Source: Pyxicephalus adspersus (Eukaryota; Chordata; Amphibia; Anura; Pyxicephalidae). Taken from it: a stretch of 64,000 bases of DNA. The DNA lies in assembly GCF_032062135.1 (NCBI RefSeq), contig NC_092868.1, positions 46,599,103-46,663,102 on the forward strand, in the 5' to 3' direction. Under the pieces are notes generated by a model. That model had not been told where the DNA came from, searched no databases, and was given only the letters and a program-made list of their open reading frames with translations. Every line of letters begins with the position of its first letter. Within the stretch, counting starts at the first letter, position 1. A program made the translations under genes and the position numbers. Shown here piece by piece: positions 22,976-36,291 of this stretch.

Positions 22976-23603
22976 ATGCTGCCATGTTTCCTCTGCTATA
23001 TCTCACCTCTCTTTTGCATTTGCCTCTTGATCATGTTGCCTCTAAGTCTTCTTTGCCCTTCTGTTTGCATATGTTTGGACTACCACACCATAGACTGCAG
23101 GGATCAAGGACTTCCAAGCCTTCCAAATCTATTTCCCCTGGATATACGGAAACTTCTGGCCGCCAACAACCACATCCAGTCAATCCCAGCTGACCTGTTC
23201 TTGTTCTACGCCGACCTGGTCTACCTGGATCTGCGGAACAACTCGTTGACCTCTCTGGAAGAGGGCACCTTCAGCACCTCCACACGGTTGGTGTTCTTGG
23301 ATTTAAGTTACAATAACCTGACCCAGCTGGAAGCTGGGATTTTTAAATCAGCAGACAGGCTCATCAAGTTGAGCCTAGGGAACAATAATCTCTCAGAGGT
23401 GCACGAAGATGCCTTTGAGAACTTGGATGCTCTCCAAGTGCTGGAACTCAATGACAATAATTTGCAAAGTTTAAGCGTGGCGGTGTTGGAATCACTTCCA
23501 TCTCTCCGGACGGTCCGCCTGGATGGGAACCCTTGGATATGCGACTGCGAGTTTGCCAATCTCTTTTTTTGGATTGATGAAAATTCCAATAAACTGCAAA
23601 AAG
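22976..23603 (+). CDS. LRRC38: LRRC38, coding exon 1 (BK channel auxiliary subunit)
   Basis: LRRC38 belongs to the LRRC26/52/55/38 group of auxiliary gamma-type subunits that shift voltage activation of the BK (KCNMA1) potassium channel at the plasma membrane. This exon encodes residues 1-209 plus one base. It has a hydrophobic signal peptide (about 1-26) and an LRRNT cap with cysteines 27, 31, 33 and 41. Five to six leucine-rich repeats (about 54-173, e.g. [14 protein letters not shown]) follow, and the LRRCT cap begins at WICDC (C189, C191). N-glycosylation sequons lie at N88, N114 and N138. I chose the first ATG of the frame because the signal peptide follows directly. The exon ends at AAAAAG before donor GTGGGT (phase 1). 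Reading past the donor meets a stop at 23695. The assignment to LRRC38 rather than its paralogues rests on recall of the family, strongest in DCRDQGLPS and the second exon. Confidence 0.95.
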
Positions 23604-24107
23604 GTGGGTATGCCATCCCCTACAGTACAGTCATTGACATACTGGAATACTCAGTGTGTGGGCCCCAGTCAGGTACCCTTCCATTCTTGGAGTAGACCCA
23701 ACCACCTACATACCCCTGGATTCTCTGGAACTGTAAGCCTTTGCTTCCACTCTTTCACTGCTTTGCACATGGAAACTGGAAGCATGGCATATCTGTTCAC
23801 GCAGTGGCATTCTGGTGTACCTATTCCGTAAGGTTCTTCAAGGAACACAATGTGCGAGGTTTAGTAACTGATCATTTCAGCTAAATGTAGTAAGTTAAAG
23901 TGTTTAACATTTTTTAATTTTGGATCGAGTAGGAAGTCATTAGAACCAAAGCGGAGGGTTTTATTGTTATCTGCGTCCATGCCAGGGAGATTCACCGTCT
24001 CCTTTTATCCCGGTAAATGTTACCACCAGGAATAGAGGTAATATCTTTAATTAGGGGCAAATATTGCAATGACAACTGTCTAAAAGGGGATTATCCAGTT
24101 ATTATTA

Positions 24108-24430
24108 TAACACAGTATTTATATAGCCCTGGCATTTTTTTGAGCGTTTTACTAAGTCAATAGTCATGTCACTAGCTGTCCCTCAAATGGACTCACAATC
24201 TAATGTCCCTACCTCGGTCATATGTCTTTAACAGAGTCTAAGGGTAATTTGGGGGAAACCAGTTAACCTAACTACATGTTTTTGGAATGTGGGAGGAAAC
24301 CGGAGTACCTGGAGGAAAATTGTGCAAACATGGGGAGAACCTGCAAACTCCATGCACATAGTGTCCTGGCCGAGAATCCATCCTGGGACCTAGCGCTGCA
24401 AAGGAGTGCTAACCTCTAAGCCACCATGCT
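24108..24430 (-). mobile_element. V-SINE-like SINE with L2-type tail
   Basis: Read on the minus strand: AGCAGCATGGTGGCTTAGAG head, degraded box B (GATGGATTCTCGGCC), core GGTTTCCTCCCACATTCC and ATGTAGTTAGGTTAAC, then an L2-like end. It is more degraded than the copy at 8619-8945. Confidence 0.85.
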
Positions 24431-24439
24431 GCTCTTCAC

Positions 24440-27360
24440 TCTTTTTTTGCTTTGTATATACTTTAAAACTTAATTCCAGATTACGCAAATATTGTCTACA
24501 CATGCAAGGGTTATGAGTATTCTGGGTGTGCTTGGTATATTTCTCCAATATCTGTGCAGTAATCCAACATGACACTTTGACTCTGTGGAGGAACGTCTTG
24601 TAACAAAGACCAGTAACTGCTGCTTTAGATCCTTGTGTAGAGTGACTGGTCTTGTATCCACCCCTACCAATAGTTTTCTGCAGACAGTCTGTAGTAGGTT
24701 GGCTTTATTGGTCCTTCCCACTTTGCTCTCTGCACTGGTTATGTGCAGCATGCTGTTGATGCAGCTGCCACTTTATAGGGCAATATCTGGGTTTGGAAAG
24801 GTGTGTTTCCACAAAATGAGGAATCATATTGAGGAATGATCATTAAGGAAAAATAACTGAGGAATATAATTAAGTGATTTTTTTTTGTGAACAGAGATCA
24901 GCTTTAAGAATTGATTGATGGGTGATCTAGATAAAGAGGAGAGACATTAAGAAGGTGGTGGCCCTTTAGGAAAACAAGGTAGAGGTTTACTTTTGCCTAA
25001 ATTCAGGGTGCCCCTATAGGGAGTTCAAAGTCATCTGTATAAAATGAGTTATTTGTCATCAAATTGCTTTTTTTTATTTGTTTTTGGGGACAGAAGTAAT
25101 GGACCACTATCCCATGCACATCTTTATTTTTATATAAACTTAAGTGCAGTCCAGACTGACTATGGAATACAGCAATGGTATATTATTGGTACATTGCAGA
25201 ATAGTTTTTCCTGGTATGGGAAGTTTATCATAAGTAACAAACTCAGAACATATCTTTAAAATGTACATGGCAATAAATGCTTTGTATAATTGTGTTTCTA
25301 TTTTAAATGTATCTGGATTTTCAAAGTTTATGCTAAACGGCTGTTTGTCTTTTGTGTCTGTTTGTGTACATTTCCACAGTGTTGTGCACAGACTTTTTAA
25401 TTCTTAAACTGAAATCACCAAAATTTAAAAAATATCAGCCATTTTCTTTTATTGGCGGTTGCAGTTTGTGTTGTAAAAAGTAGTGTAGCTATAATTTCAT
25501 TATCACTTTTAAATTTAGAGAAAGGCTTCAACCAATATCATGTTATTTGTTGCTGTATGTGTCTTGTTATGGAATGTCTCCGCCACTTCATGTTCTGGAA
25601 ATAAGAGATACGGATTTCCCTAAAGTGAAAGGAATTCCTGTTTTATGACAGCTGTCATCAAAAGATTTACTACCTATCAGTTTTTGCTACAACCAGTGCT
25701 AAAATCTCATAATTCTGTCCAATCATAACCCCTAAACCTTTTTATTGTTGCTTGAGCTAAACTTCTTCCTTCAATTTGCCTAACTTTATCCCCCCCCCCC
25801 CTTCCAGCCTAAACTAAGCCCCTCCTGCCTGGTGCCTAAACTGCCCCCAGGTGCCTATTTTTACCCTTCATGCCCAGTGGTTAACATTATTTTCCCCTGC
25901 CTGGTGCCTGACCTACCCACAACCTAACCCCTAACCTTTAACCTCTGAGTTTCTTACAAAAAGCGAAATCTCCTAGGTCTGAATGGTCACCACCATTGGT
26001 TAATTTCCCCTTATGTCATAACTGTAATCACCAGGACAGATAGAAGGGGTAGATATGAATGCTTGCTTGATATAAGGTCCAGCATTATTCTATCCAAACC
26101 TAAAAAAAGTTTTGCTTTTAGCCTGCCTCTGCTAATATGCTGCTTCTAATGGTTCTGAGCAGCAAAATAGCCACTATAGACAGGACTATCAACCTAAAAA
26201 AGGAACCATAATCCCCTTTAATTGACAAAGTGCTTGCTCTCAGTTATGCCGAAAGGATTTGCAGTGTTTGTTGCGTTTACTGCTACAGCTCAGAATCACA
26301 TTATGCAAATTTACTGGTAGAGTTATTGTCAGAGGAATTTTGTGTTAAAGCAAACCCATGAGTTTGGTTTCTAAACTCAGAGCCCCCCCCCTCAGCTTTC
26401 CATCTAGCAGCCAATCCACAGCCATGGCTTTCCAAAATTTCCTAATATCAACTTTCTAACATTTTGGATATGACAAGGCAAGCTCCCTGCCCCCAGGTGA
26501 CAGAGTTTAGGTCTGGTCACTGGATTGCTTATATGTGCCACAAGGTATATGATTTATATTTGGCAATGCCAGGCTTTTATTTGGGCATCAAAGGCAACAA
26601 AGTTACAGGTAAATAGCTTTAATTACCCAATTTAACCATAATCATTTCTGTATTATTATATATACAGAATATATGTGATAATATGGGTGGTTTATGAAGG
26701 CCAAAGAAGTAAAATTAAAGTACATTTTTATTTTTTATGACCACCTCTTTGCAAAAACTGACCGAGGTCTTTTTTTCCTATTGATGGATGCACAGTGAAT
26801 ACAGTTAGGTGCCGACCCAGGTTATTTAAATGTTGATAAAATATTTACAGCCCATATCATATCTCTCCTCTTCCTATTCTGCAAGATTTTTAAGATATAC
26901 TTACTGAAATCCTCTGCCCAGGTCCCTTGCTAGCAATGTTTTCTGGTACGAGGGTTTCCAAGTCAGTACCCTACTGTACCCTGGTGCATGACTTTATTCT
27001 GCCTCTGGATCCTGACAGGACCTCAACGCTGTACAGCCAACAAGAAGTGTCCATTTCAATAAGACAGCAATGTGCAACAGTTTTATTTCAAAGCACAGGG
27101 TAGACCGATGCACAGTTTACACAATCTAAATGTCATTCCATTAAGGTGTGCAACTTTTCAATAAAAGCTCTAAATACAATAAAAGCTAATCTGTGCACTG
27201 GCAATACAAGGCAAAGCAAAAATGGGTAACACTTTCACCTTGCAGCACCAGGGTGCAGGTCTGAACCTCAGCCAGGGAACAAGCATTTGTATACTCTCTT
27301 TCCCAGTTAATCTGGCTTTCATCTAAGAGTTCATTATCGTTTTACCATCATTACAGGTAT
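24440..27360. other. Intronic stretch without clear features
   Basis: There are C-rich runs at about 25792-25803 and 26384-26392, and a loose repeat of CCTGGTGCCTAAACTGCCC-like words at 25800-25960. I recognise no gene or mobile element boundary. Confidence 0.4.
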
Positions 27361-27367
27361 ACTTTGG

Positions 27368-27543
27368 ACTGATTTAATAAATTTCTTTAGGACTGGAGAA
27401 CATAGACTATCATGGGAGAACCTGGGTGATCCAGCAAACCCAGAATCTTAGACCAGATTCATTCCAGATTTGTTGGATCGCCCAGGTTCTCCTATGATAA
27501 TCTGTTTTATGCAGTCCTGGTGAGATTTATTAAATCTGGCCCT
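27368..27543. mobile_element. Foldback MITE
   Basis: The left arm contains GGGTGATCCAGCAAACCC and the right arm GTTGGATCGCCCAGGTTCTC. TTTAATAAAT and ATTTATTAAAT-type words sit at the ends. Same family as 17325-17515 but a different subfamily (GGTTCTCC arm), shared with 50198-50385. Confidence 0.8.
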
Positions 27544-27545
27544 TA

Positions 27546-28771
27546 ATTACAAACCTGATCAGTGGGTACATTTCCAGCAACAAATCTAAGTATAAACTGA
27601 CCGAAACCCAAGACTGACCTGGCCAACTATGGACTATTTTCACCTATTGTAACCAAATCCCACTTTTACATTTCAGATGCAAAAATTGGAGAATTAAGCT
27701 GCTGTTTTTGTGAGTTTTGGCAATTGTGCATGCTAGGAGTCGCTGTTAATGAACAGCTGGAGAGATTCAGGTTGCCCGACCTTCTTGTAGGGCGATTTTA
27801 AGTGCAAATAAGTCATATTTTGCAGCACAGAACAGTCAACACTAATTGGCTGATAATCATTTTTGTGTGCGTACAGGACAGGTGCGACCATCTGTTTGTG
27901 GTGCAGATGTACAAATCACCAAATTCAAGGACTGTGTGATGTAAAATCATTACAGCCTTGACGTCCTATTACCCCTCTAAATAATAGCTCGCCTTGTAAG
28001 TGGAGAGGCCTCTCATTTGATGTCATTATCGGTATGAGGACCGCAGGATGAAGGGGACAAGGGCTCGTAGAAGTGCTACAAATTCACTGTATCCCTATTG
28101 ACACAAGACACATCACAGCGCTGCTGATGGATAGACGTGTACAGAAACTGCAGGCATCTTAATTAAAGCAATTCTACTGTCTGCTAATTATTTCTCATGC
28201 CTCTTCATACGCTATCAGAATTAATTAAAAGGAGCCTGACATGTGTGCATGTGTTGCAAATCTCTGATATGTGTCTGAACCACAATTGGGCTGACTCCAC
28301 GCTTCTACATTCTGGAAATGCGTCATAAAAAGCAATTTTTGGTACTCTCTGTTGCTGAAAATGCTGCTCGTTCAAAATATATTTTGTTTTAATCAGCTAT
28401 ATATGTTCCAGGTGCATCACAGCAAAAAAAAAAAAAAAAAAATGTCAAAAAAGAAAGCAGCCACAGCCTGAGTAGAAAAAGCTGTCCCCTGTCATCGTTG
28501 CTCTCTATGTGGAAGCAGTGGTTTCTCTGCATCACCCAACACCCCTTTTGGAGCTTCCACCTTTTTATTTTAATTATGCTTACCTTATTTCCAAAATCGC
28601 CAAGCCAATTATAATGAGAGCAGGACTGATATAATCACGTCATTACTGCTGTGCATCATTATACTGAGAATAAAGGGTGCCATGGTGGTGCCCAAGGGGT
28701 CATGCCTAGGACTGCTGTTGGTAATATGTTGAATTTTCACCTATGCACATATTTTCTTCCTTTCCTTAGCT
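27546..28771. other. Unique intronic stretch, possible conserved element at 27700-28390
   Basis: Repeat-free between about 27700 and 28390, with TAATTAAA, CTAATTA and GAATTAATTAAAAG words typical of homeodomain-bound enhancers. A poly-A run is at about 28423-28442. Function is inferred only from composition. Confidence 0.35.
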
Positions 28772-29055
28772 CAGTTTTCTCAACCTTAAAACCCTTAAAA
28801 TGACTTTCAGGTTTTCAGAGCACTCTCTTTATACTTACTATATCCACAGATCACAGTATACTAGTGTGGCAATTAGTGGGAAAAACGCCTCGTACATTGC
28901 TGGCCATTTGGAAGAATATCACCATTGATAACCAAAAAGATCATTGGTGTCAATTAAAATGACCCAAGAGGCCCAGACTGTTCTTTGTTCACGTAACCAC
29001 TAGCAACCTCTGGAGGAAGCCTAGGGCTTTTTAGAACCCTGGTTGAAAAACACTG
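28772..29055. mobile_element. hAT MITE (CAGTGTTTCTCAACC family)
   Basis: The ends are CAGTTTTCTCAACC and GGTTGAAAAACACTG. Flanks CCTTAGCT (28764-28771) and GCTTAGCT (29056-29063) match at 7 of 8 positions, the hAT duplication length. It is non-coding. Confidence 0.85.
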
Positions 29056-29211
29056 GCTTAGCTGGTCACAAGTCATTTATTTTATTATAGTTATATTGTT
29101 TTTATTACATGGAGGTGGTATACTGGACCGCCAAGTACCGCCTATAGCACTACTTATTTCACTTGCAACTTTAGGCAGCCCAAGGGGCGGGAGAGTATCC
29201 ATAATACTTTA

Positions 29212-29345
29212 GGCTATGTACACATGTGCAATAATTGTCATTGGAAGGGATCTTTCACGATTCTTACCAACGACTAACGACTGCATGAACAAGTGCTGTA
29301 CAAGGTACGTACAGCCCTATTGTGCTTCATGGAGAGGGAGAATGA
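29212..29345. mobile_element. MITE fragment with GGCTATGTACACAT end
   Basis: GGCTATGTACACATGTGCAA is followed by the reverse of the 11057-11375 element's right half (GAAGGGATCTTTCACGATTC). The other end is missing. Confidence 0.65.
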
Positions 29346-31354
29346 CGAAGTGACACCCCACTGCTCTCTATTCCTCTTTACTTCTATTACTTTATTATTT
29401 TAGTTCCAGACAATGAATGAAACGGCGGTTTAATTCCAGTTACACCACTGTTGTTATTTAACAGCACTAAAGCGATATTTACTCCTAACCCTCCACAAGA
29501 TTCCCCGAATCGCCTTGGGTTTTTAGCTTGTGTGTAACTGTGTGCTTCATATTCAGGTCGTGCAGACTTACAAGCCCGGAGAGAGCTGGGCTGAATGCAA
29601 AGTTAGGCCGAGCCTCGGTTGCTATGGCAACTGTTAGGGATCTCTTGACAAATTTGATGTTGCTAAATCTTTTGATACATTGTTATTACATATATTCTAA
29701 TAAAGAACACACAGTGCCAAAGTCAGGCAACAAATTTAGGATATTAAACATTAAATTGCATTTTCATTTCTCTGATTTAAATTTTTCAAAGATTCTAGAA
29801 ATCATAGAGATTTGTTGGCCGAGCAGTCCTATGTGCTTTATTTTCCAACGGAAAATGTATTGCTAGTAGTGATGGAGTTTTCATTTTCGCTGTGTTGTTG
29901 GAGTATTTTATTATTCTTGCCATAGTGGAGCTTGCAAATATTATTTTTAACATTACAGAGGGCCTTGCATAAAAAAAAAAAAAAAAAAACAACAACACAT
30001 TGACCCGACATATTTTTTATTGCTGCTAAAGATTTGCAAAAAACACTCAATAAAAAAATTCATAGGTAGGTAAAGTGTATGTATATCATACCGTTTTTTG
30101 TGTTGGATGGGGTTGAAAACCCTGCCAGGTAATTTTTTGGTGTCTGCATAGCATTGGGGAAATTGTTCACTTTCTGAAACTTAGAGGTAATCTCCCAATG
30201 CAAGAGAAACCTTCTCCTTACCCTCTCTGAGGCTGCATATTCATGTAAAATGTTTATTGCTGGAAATGATTCATGATGAGAGTAGGACATAAGGGGATAC
30301 AACAGGAATTTAGACAGTGCAGGGTCAGTAACTAGGTGATCCGCAGATAACGCAGTACTGGAACCAGAGCCAAAGGTCATACACGGATAATCAGTCCCAC
30401 CAAACAAGGTATCCAAAGGTAAAGACAAAGCAGAGTCAGGTCACAGGCAAAGGTCAGTCCAGGCAGCATACAATCACAGGGTCAGGAAACAGGTGGAATC
30501 AGCAAACGTAAGTCGACCAAACACACCAGCAACAGGTCAGCAAAGCTTAACGCTACAACAGGCAAATAGTGAATGTGAGAAGAAAGATTATAAAGTCCTA
30601 GCAGGGTGAGATGAAACCAGGGACTAATCTGCCCCTAAAATCCCCTTCAGTTTTTCATAGTCTCAGTATATGTGATGGGGTTGCTGAGAAGGTACATCTC
30701 AGGCTGCACGGCTAAAGGGAAGCAGGAGATGCTGCAAGCTGCTGATCAAACGGCAGGCAAATACATTTTTGATCTCCTAACAGTAGTACATTCTTGAGAA
30801 AAGTAAATGGGGGTTGCTTACCTTTTTTTGTTGTTGTTTGCCAATTTTTAGTTGAATAAATATGCAAGAAATTAGAATCAGAGAAAATACAGAAATCCTT
30901 CTATCTATACTTACTCCATGTTAGAGGTCTAAAGAATAATAAAGCCAAAGCATCTGGTAAGAAGCATTTTGGAAGAGGTCATCAGTGACAACTTTCTCTT
31001 GTGACAGGTGTACACCAATATCTGTGTTCAGTTTAGTGTCTCCAGGTATTCTCTCAGTATTAATAGTTACTGCCTGACACTAATCTACTTTTTGCTTTCT
31101 GCCTGACACTGACGATCTCTTATTTGCCTGCCGCTGATCTGACCATTGACAATCTACCTGCTACTTACAGCCTGTCATTTATCTGTCTTTCATTTACCAT
31201 TTGTCACTGATCTGGCTACTACATTTTTGCCAGTTACTTATCTGCATGGCCACCACTAAGATCTACCTCTCACTGGGGTACTTGTAATTGTGGTCACCAG
31301 ACCATCTGCCTATTACATGAATCTGTCTCCTTTTAAAATCTGCACATCATCTGC
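29346..31354. other. Gene-free intronic stretch
   Basis: An A-run at about 29971-29989. At 30290-30560 there are repeated GGTCAG/GGTCACAGGCAAAGGTCAG words that look like a degraded interspersed repeat. No gene is recognised. Confidence 0.4.
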
Positions 31355-31362
31355 TTGTCTAT

Positions 31363-31416
31363 CTATCTATCTATTATTGTCTTCATGTCATTGATATTGA
31401 TGCCTGTCATTGGTAA

Positions 31417-31473
<57 letters not shown>

Positions 31474-31721
31474 GTCTATCTATCTATCTATGAATCTATC
31501 TATCTATCTATCTATCTGTCTATCTATCTATCTATCCATCTATCTATCTATCCATCTATCCATCTATCCATCTATCTATCCATCTATCTATCTATCTATC
31601 CATCTATCCATCTATCTATCTATCCATCTATCCATCTATCCATCTATCNATCTATCTATCTATCCATCTATCCATCTATCCATCTATCCATCCATCTATC
31701 CATCTATCCATCTATCTATCC

Positions 31722-31764
<43 letters not shown>

Positions 31765-31811
31765 CATCTATCTCTATCTGTCTGTCTGTCCGTCCGTCCG
31801 TCCGTCCGCCC

Positions 31812-31870
<59 letters not shown>

Positions 31871-31935
31871 GATCTATCCCTCTATCCATATATCCCTCTA
31901 TCTATCTATTTATCTATCTATCTCTATCTACCTGT
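31363..31935. repeat. TCTA/TCCA tetranucleotide array, about 570 bp
   Basis: Long tracts of TCTA alternate with TCCA variants, a TCTG/TCCG block at about 31778-31808, and a single N at 31649. It reads as an open frame (Leu-Ser-Ile-Tyr repeats) on the + strand only because the unit lacks stops in that frame. It is not a gene. Confidence 0.97.
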
Positions 31936-31939
31936 ATAT

Positions 31940-32707
31940 CCAATGACTACCCATTTGTCACAGATATCTAACTGTTGTTGGTAATATCTGCCTGTCATTA
32001 GAATTATCTGCATGGCGTTGTTATCTGCTTTGTTGTCGTCCAACTTGCTGTCATTTGGATTATATAGGGAGCTGTATAGTAGTATTTGCTTTGAATCAGA
32101 AGCCAGATAATTTAGTTTTACAAGAAATGTGAGTCCAGTGTGTCCTTGTGTTAGGGTTAGGCAGGCTGTAAATCCTACATTTAATATCCTGGGTACTTGT
32201 CACTGACATACTTGGAGGAGGGGGTTGATCACTAAATGAATGGGAGCCTGGAACAGATAGGTTTAATATCCTTTATATTATGGTTGTAGCCTTGACTGAG
32301 CTATTTCTAAGCCTCATTCCTATGGCACAACCACTTAAACATGACCAAGCCCCATTCCAACTGGAAGCCCATTTTACCGAGTGATAAACATGGCATAATA
32401 ATTGAGATCAATGTTCCTGAAGAAGGACCTTCCATGTAGGATCACTGGACATTTTTATGACAGCATTTTTCTAGAACTGAAATAACTAAAAGCACAACTC
32501 TATCCTTAAAGTTACCCAATTTGCTCAAATGAAATCCCCTAGTAAAATCATAACATCTAAAGTGCCCCCTGTGTCACATAACATTGCAAGTGAAATGTGG
32601 TCTGCACAGTACTGAGCACCCCACACACACACACACCACCACACTTCTATGTAATAAACAATAACAATGTAACTATAAAAAATTAATTACTTGTGACCAG
32701 CTAAGCC
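31940..32707. other. Gene-free intronic stretch
   Basis: No gene or clear element. A short (CA)n run is at about 32622-32634. Confidence 0.4.
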
Positions 32708-32965
32708 ACTGTCAACCAGGGGTCCAAGGATCTCTAGGGTTGTTAGGGGTTCCTTGAGCAATGTGGGCATCTTGGGTCAGTTAAACTGATACCAATGATC
32801 ATTTTGGCTATCTGTAAGGGTGTAATTCCTTCCACCAGCCATCAATAAAAAACACATTCTTCCTACTGACCACCACACTTATGTACCATGAGTCATTATA
32901 GGTTCCAAGAAGACCTGAACATTTTTTAAGGGTTCCTCTATGGTAAAAAAAAGTCAAGGACAACT
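32708..32965. mobile_element. hAT MITE (CAGTGTTTCTCAACC family), degraded
   Basis: CACTGTCAACCAGGGGTCCA at the left, the family core GGTCAGTTAAACTGA and AATGATCATTTTGGCTATCT, and a decayed right end. Confidence 0.7.
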
Positions 32966-33697
32966 GGTAAAGCATTATATTTTTGAAATGATATCAAGAC
33001 TTTGAAACGTATCTTACGGAAGTTAAGTGACTGATTTCATATTTTTAGATCTATGTATACATCAGTAAAAGTTTTGCCGGCTTAGACTTGAAGCCCAAAA
33101 CGCTATGCGCACTATCCTATAGAAAGACCCAGTCTATAGATGGGAAATAGGTGCACACTAGTTTTGCAAGTATTCAATCTCTATAGCCAAAATATGAAAT
33201 CATTAATTTTTAGAGATGGCCGTGGGTCTTTTGCTTGCCATAATTGTACATTCAACCACTGCCAGTCACAATATAAAGATTACAGCTGTAATATGAGTCT
33301 TGTTGCCTAACCGTAAACACCTTAATTTTTGGTACCAAAACAGATACAGGAAAATGGTATTACAGGCAGAATCATGATCAGAAATTCCCGTCTTTCCCTC
33401 CATGTCTCACTGTAAAGGGTATACTGTTTCAGTGTCCCATAGAATTCAATTATAACATTAAATTATTATTAAATTTGATCTGATGGTGAACATTAGACCA
33501 TTTTAGGCACACAAAGACAAAAATGAGGGAGATAGAATTTGTTGGCAATCTTTTGGATCAATGATACTTAAATGCTTGAAGGTCACAATATTACACTTCC
33601 TCCATTGTACTGTATTGAACTGTGAAACTACAAAAGTATGGATATCCAATCCTTTACTCACAAATTTGACGGTTTCCCTGGTATGCACTGTTTATCC

Positions 33698-33893
33698 CAG
33701 GGGTGCCCATACTTTCTTGGCTTGCAAGCTACTTTTAAAATGACCGAGTCAAAATGATCTACCAACAATAAAAACTTGGACTTAATAACTCCTGTGCGCG
33801 GTAGAGTTTATTTTAAAAGGCAGGGCTCTGCGGTCTACTCCTGTTGCCTTTGCGATCTCTCTGTAGATCGCGATCCACCTTTTGGGCCCCCTG
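33698..33893. mobile_element. hAT-type MITE (CAGGGGTGCCCA family)
   Basis: The ends are CAGGGGTGCCCATACTTT and GGGCCCCCTG. A perfect 8-bp duplication, GTTTATCC, flanks it at 33690-33697 and 33894-33901. It contains GTAGATCGCGATCCACC near the right end. Non-coding, 196 bp. Confidence 0.9.
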
Positions 33894-33901
33894 GTTTATC
33901 C

Positions 33902-36291
33902 ATGAGAGGGTTCTTGGGTTAAAGTGTTTCTATTCTTTCCTGTAACAATGAACTGCTGCTTATAGATTTCTATGCTCTCCTGGTGGCAATTGGAATTTGG
34001 CTGCTGTAGGAAAGGCTATAGGCTTCCTTACAATATGTGGCTCTTGTTGCACTTGGGCTCCGTATCAGTACTTAGTTGGCAGTGGTGGCAGAAGCTAATT
34101 ATTGTTGCTTTGGGCTTGAAAAATTTGGCTCATGTAGACAAATGTGGGCCGGGTGTCTTTTGTATGCCAGGACTGCTTTTTTCTCCCAGGCCGGAGATGT
34201 TTCTATGAACATGTATTCTTGGCACATTCTTCTGAACATGTACTGTGTGGTCATAGGATTGTGTGCAATATGTGAATACAGTAGATATCATATGTTTCCC
34301 TTTTGCTGCTTCTGTACTGGAGAAGCCCTGATAAAACAGTAAGGGACTGGCCATTATCTTCTACTCTGCCTGGAGATTGACCTACGTTCACAATTACATG
34401 CAGAAAACTGCTAAAATGCACAGCCAAGAAGACCTGATATTTTTCTTCTGCTGCTGTTCAGTAAAATTGGGGTCTTTTAAGGCACTTAGAGAACCACAGT
34501 GTTCTGCCTCAAGCTCAACCATAGTCCCAACTGCTCCCATTCAAGTGAGCTGGGAACCATGATTTGCATGCAGCTATGGAAGATCGCAGCCTAGCTCCCA
34601 AAAGAAAGAAGTCACTTTGGGTTGCATGGTTAATATGGAAAGATTCCTACTGCAGCCATGTGCAGAAGAGGTTACTTGCTGCTGTGCACCCGGGGAAACA
34701 TTTCTGATCCAGCTACATACAGATGTGGTTACCTGCTGCTGTGCACCTGGGAGCAGCCAACCATGCCATTTTCCACTGTAGATATGAAAGGGCCCTTATA
34801 GGGCTTACCTGTACTCCAGCATGAGACTGAACAGGGAATGGACAAGCAGTAGACCAATAAACTGTATATATATTCCTTATAACTACTAAATTAAATAAAC
34901 AAATTCTTTGTCAGGTGATTACTGTCAGATAGCAATGATCACTACCTGGAGCTTGATGTGATGAGAGCAAACCCTTTCCATGTGCATTGTTCCTTTGCCA
35001 TGGCCAAGCTACTAAAAACCAAGGTCACGACAAATGTGCTGCGTGTAGGGTTTTCTTGAGTCGACTGCCCTGCACCCACACTCATAAAAGAGGAGAGTAA
35101 TCCCAGCTCAAACCTGAACCGAGCTGATGCAGAATTCATAAGCACAGCAGGAAAAAGAGAAGATACAAATTTTTAATTAATAGAAAAATCAGCATTTGAA
35201 ACTCCTATCCGAAATCGCCCCGGGCCTGCACCAGTCAATAAAATCAAGCTGGGTGCATTATTTATTTTACGCCATGGCTCACTCAATATTATTTTGACTA
35301 TTTATTAAAAAACACCAAAGAAAAGAAAAGAGACCACAGCAACCAATCAAAATTCATCTTTTATTCCCTGGGGAAATTAAACGAGGAATAAGGCTGGTCA
35401 CTATGAGCAACAGCTATGAGCCCCTCTATAAAGAGTAATGAGCCAAGAGCAGCAGTTCAGATTCATCCATCAAAGTCCTTCTGTCTGTATCGAATGTACA
35501 ATGAACTGAAATCTGATTAGTTTCTATGGTTGCCCAACATCATTACCCTTTTGCATGGCTTTCTTAAAGAGAAACTGTAGTGCCTTTTAGGTAATTTTCT
35601 GGAAAGTGTATTAACCAATATTAAAATAACTATATTTAATAATTGTAATAATCATTTAGCAATGGGATTTAGGTACTGGAACAACTTGCCATGAAGTGGT
35701 ACAAACTAACCCTGTGCAAGGTAGCACCCAAATGCAGTGTTAGTGAATGACCCTCATAGCCTTCAATGTCACAGAGGAGCGCGGTCACGTTGCTGAGCTG
35801 ATGTCATGTTTCAAGGTTAAACCTGTGTGAGATGCCGCTTGTGCGGAGATGTAGAACACGACACAATCTGCTCATCATCAGTTGTTCTGACCCTGGCTGG
35901 CATCGGATATGCTCCTGCTAGGTGTTACGTTCCAGTTACCTTTAAAGAGGAACGGTGCTAGAGAAAATCCAATGATTAATTAACTGAGCGGGGAGCAGGG
36001 ACTTTTTGCGTAATGCCATCAGAGTGTGAATAAAATATCTCGCCTCTTCTGTTCCCATACTTAGAAATGTTGAACTGATAGCCTTTTTATACAATTCTAG
36101 TTAGTGTAAAGGAAACCTGTCATTAAAAAAAAGCATATGCAACAATGTTGATCTAGAGTTGTAAATGCCAACTGCCCAGTATGGTAATTCTCTGGTTTCA
36201 ATGTTTTCTGAGACCATTGTTTTAATACCTATTGTTTTAGATGTTATGGTGTAGCATGCAGGACAGCCAGGAGCACAATTTTCTTCTAACT
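33902..36291. other. Intronic stretch, possible conserved element at 35700-36060
   Basis: No gene. 34600-34800 holds loosely repeated ACTGCAGCCATGTGCAGAAG / GTTACTTGCTGCTGTGCACC words. 35700-36060 is unique, with GCGCGGTCACG and GCCGCTTGTGCGGAG, and could be a conserved non-coding element. Confidence 0.3.

Noticed and set aside
24470..24839. Overlapping frames on both strands of 84-93 residues near the LRRC38 exon
   Set aside because: No recognisable domain, and neither frame joins LRRC38 in phase. Exon 2 at 45907 completes the protein.
31355..31984. 209-residue + strand open frame with Leu-Ser-Ile-Tyr repeats
   Set aside because: It is a translation of the TCTA/TCCA microsatellite and contains an N.
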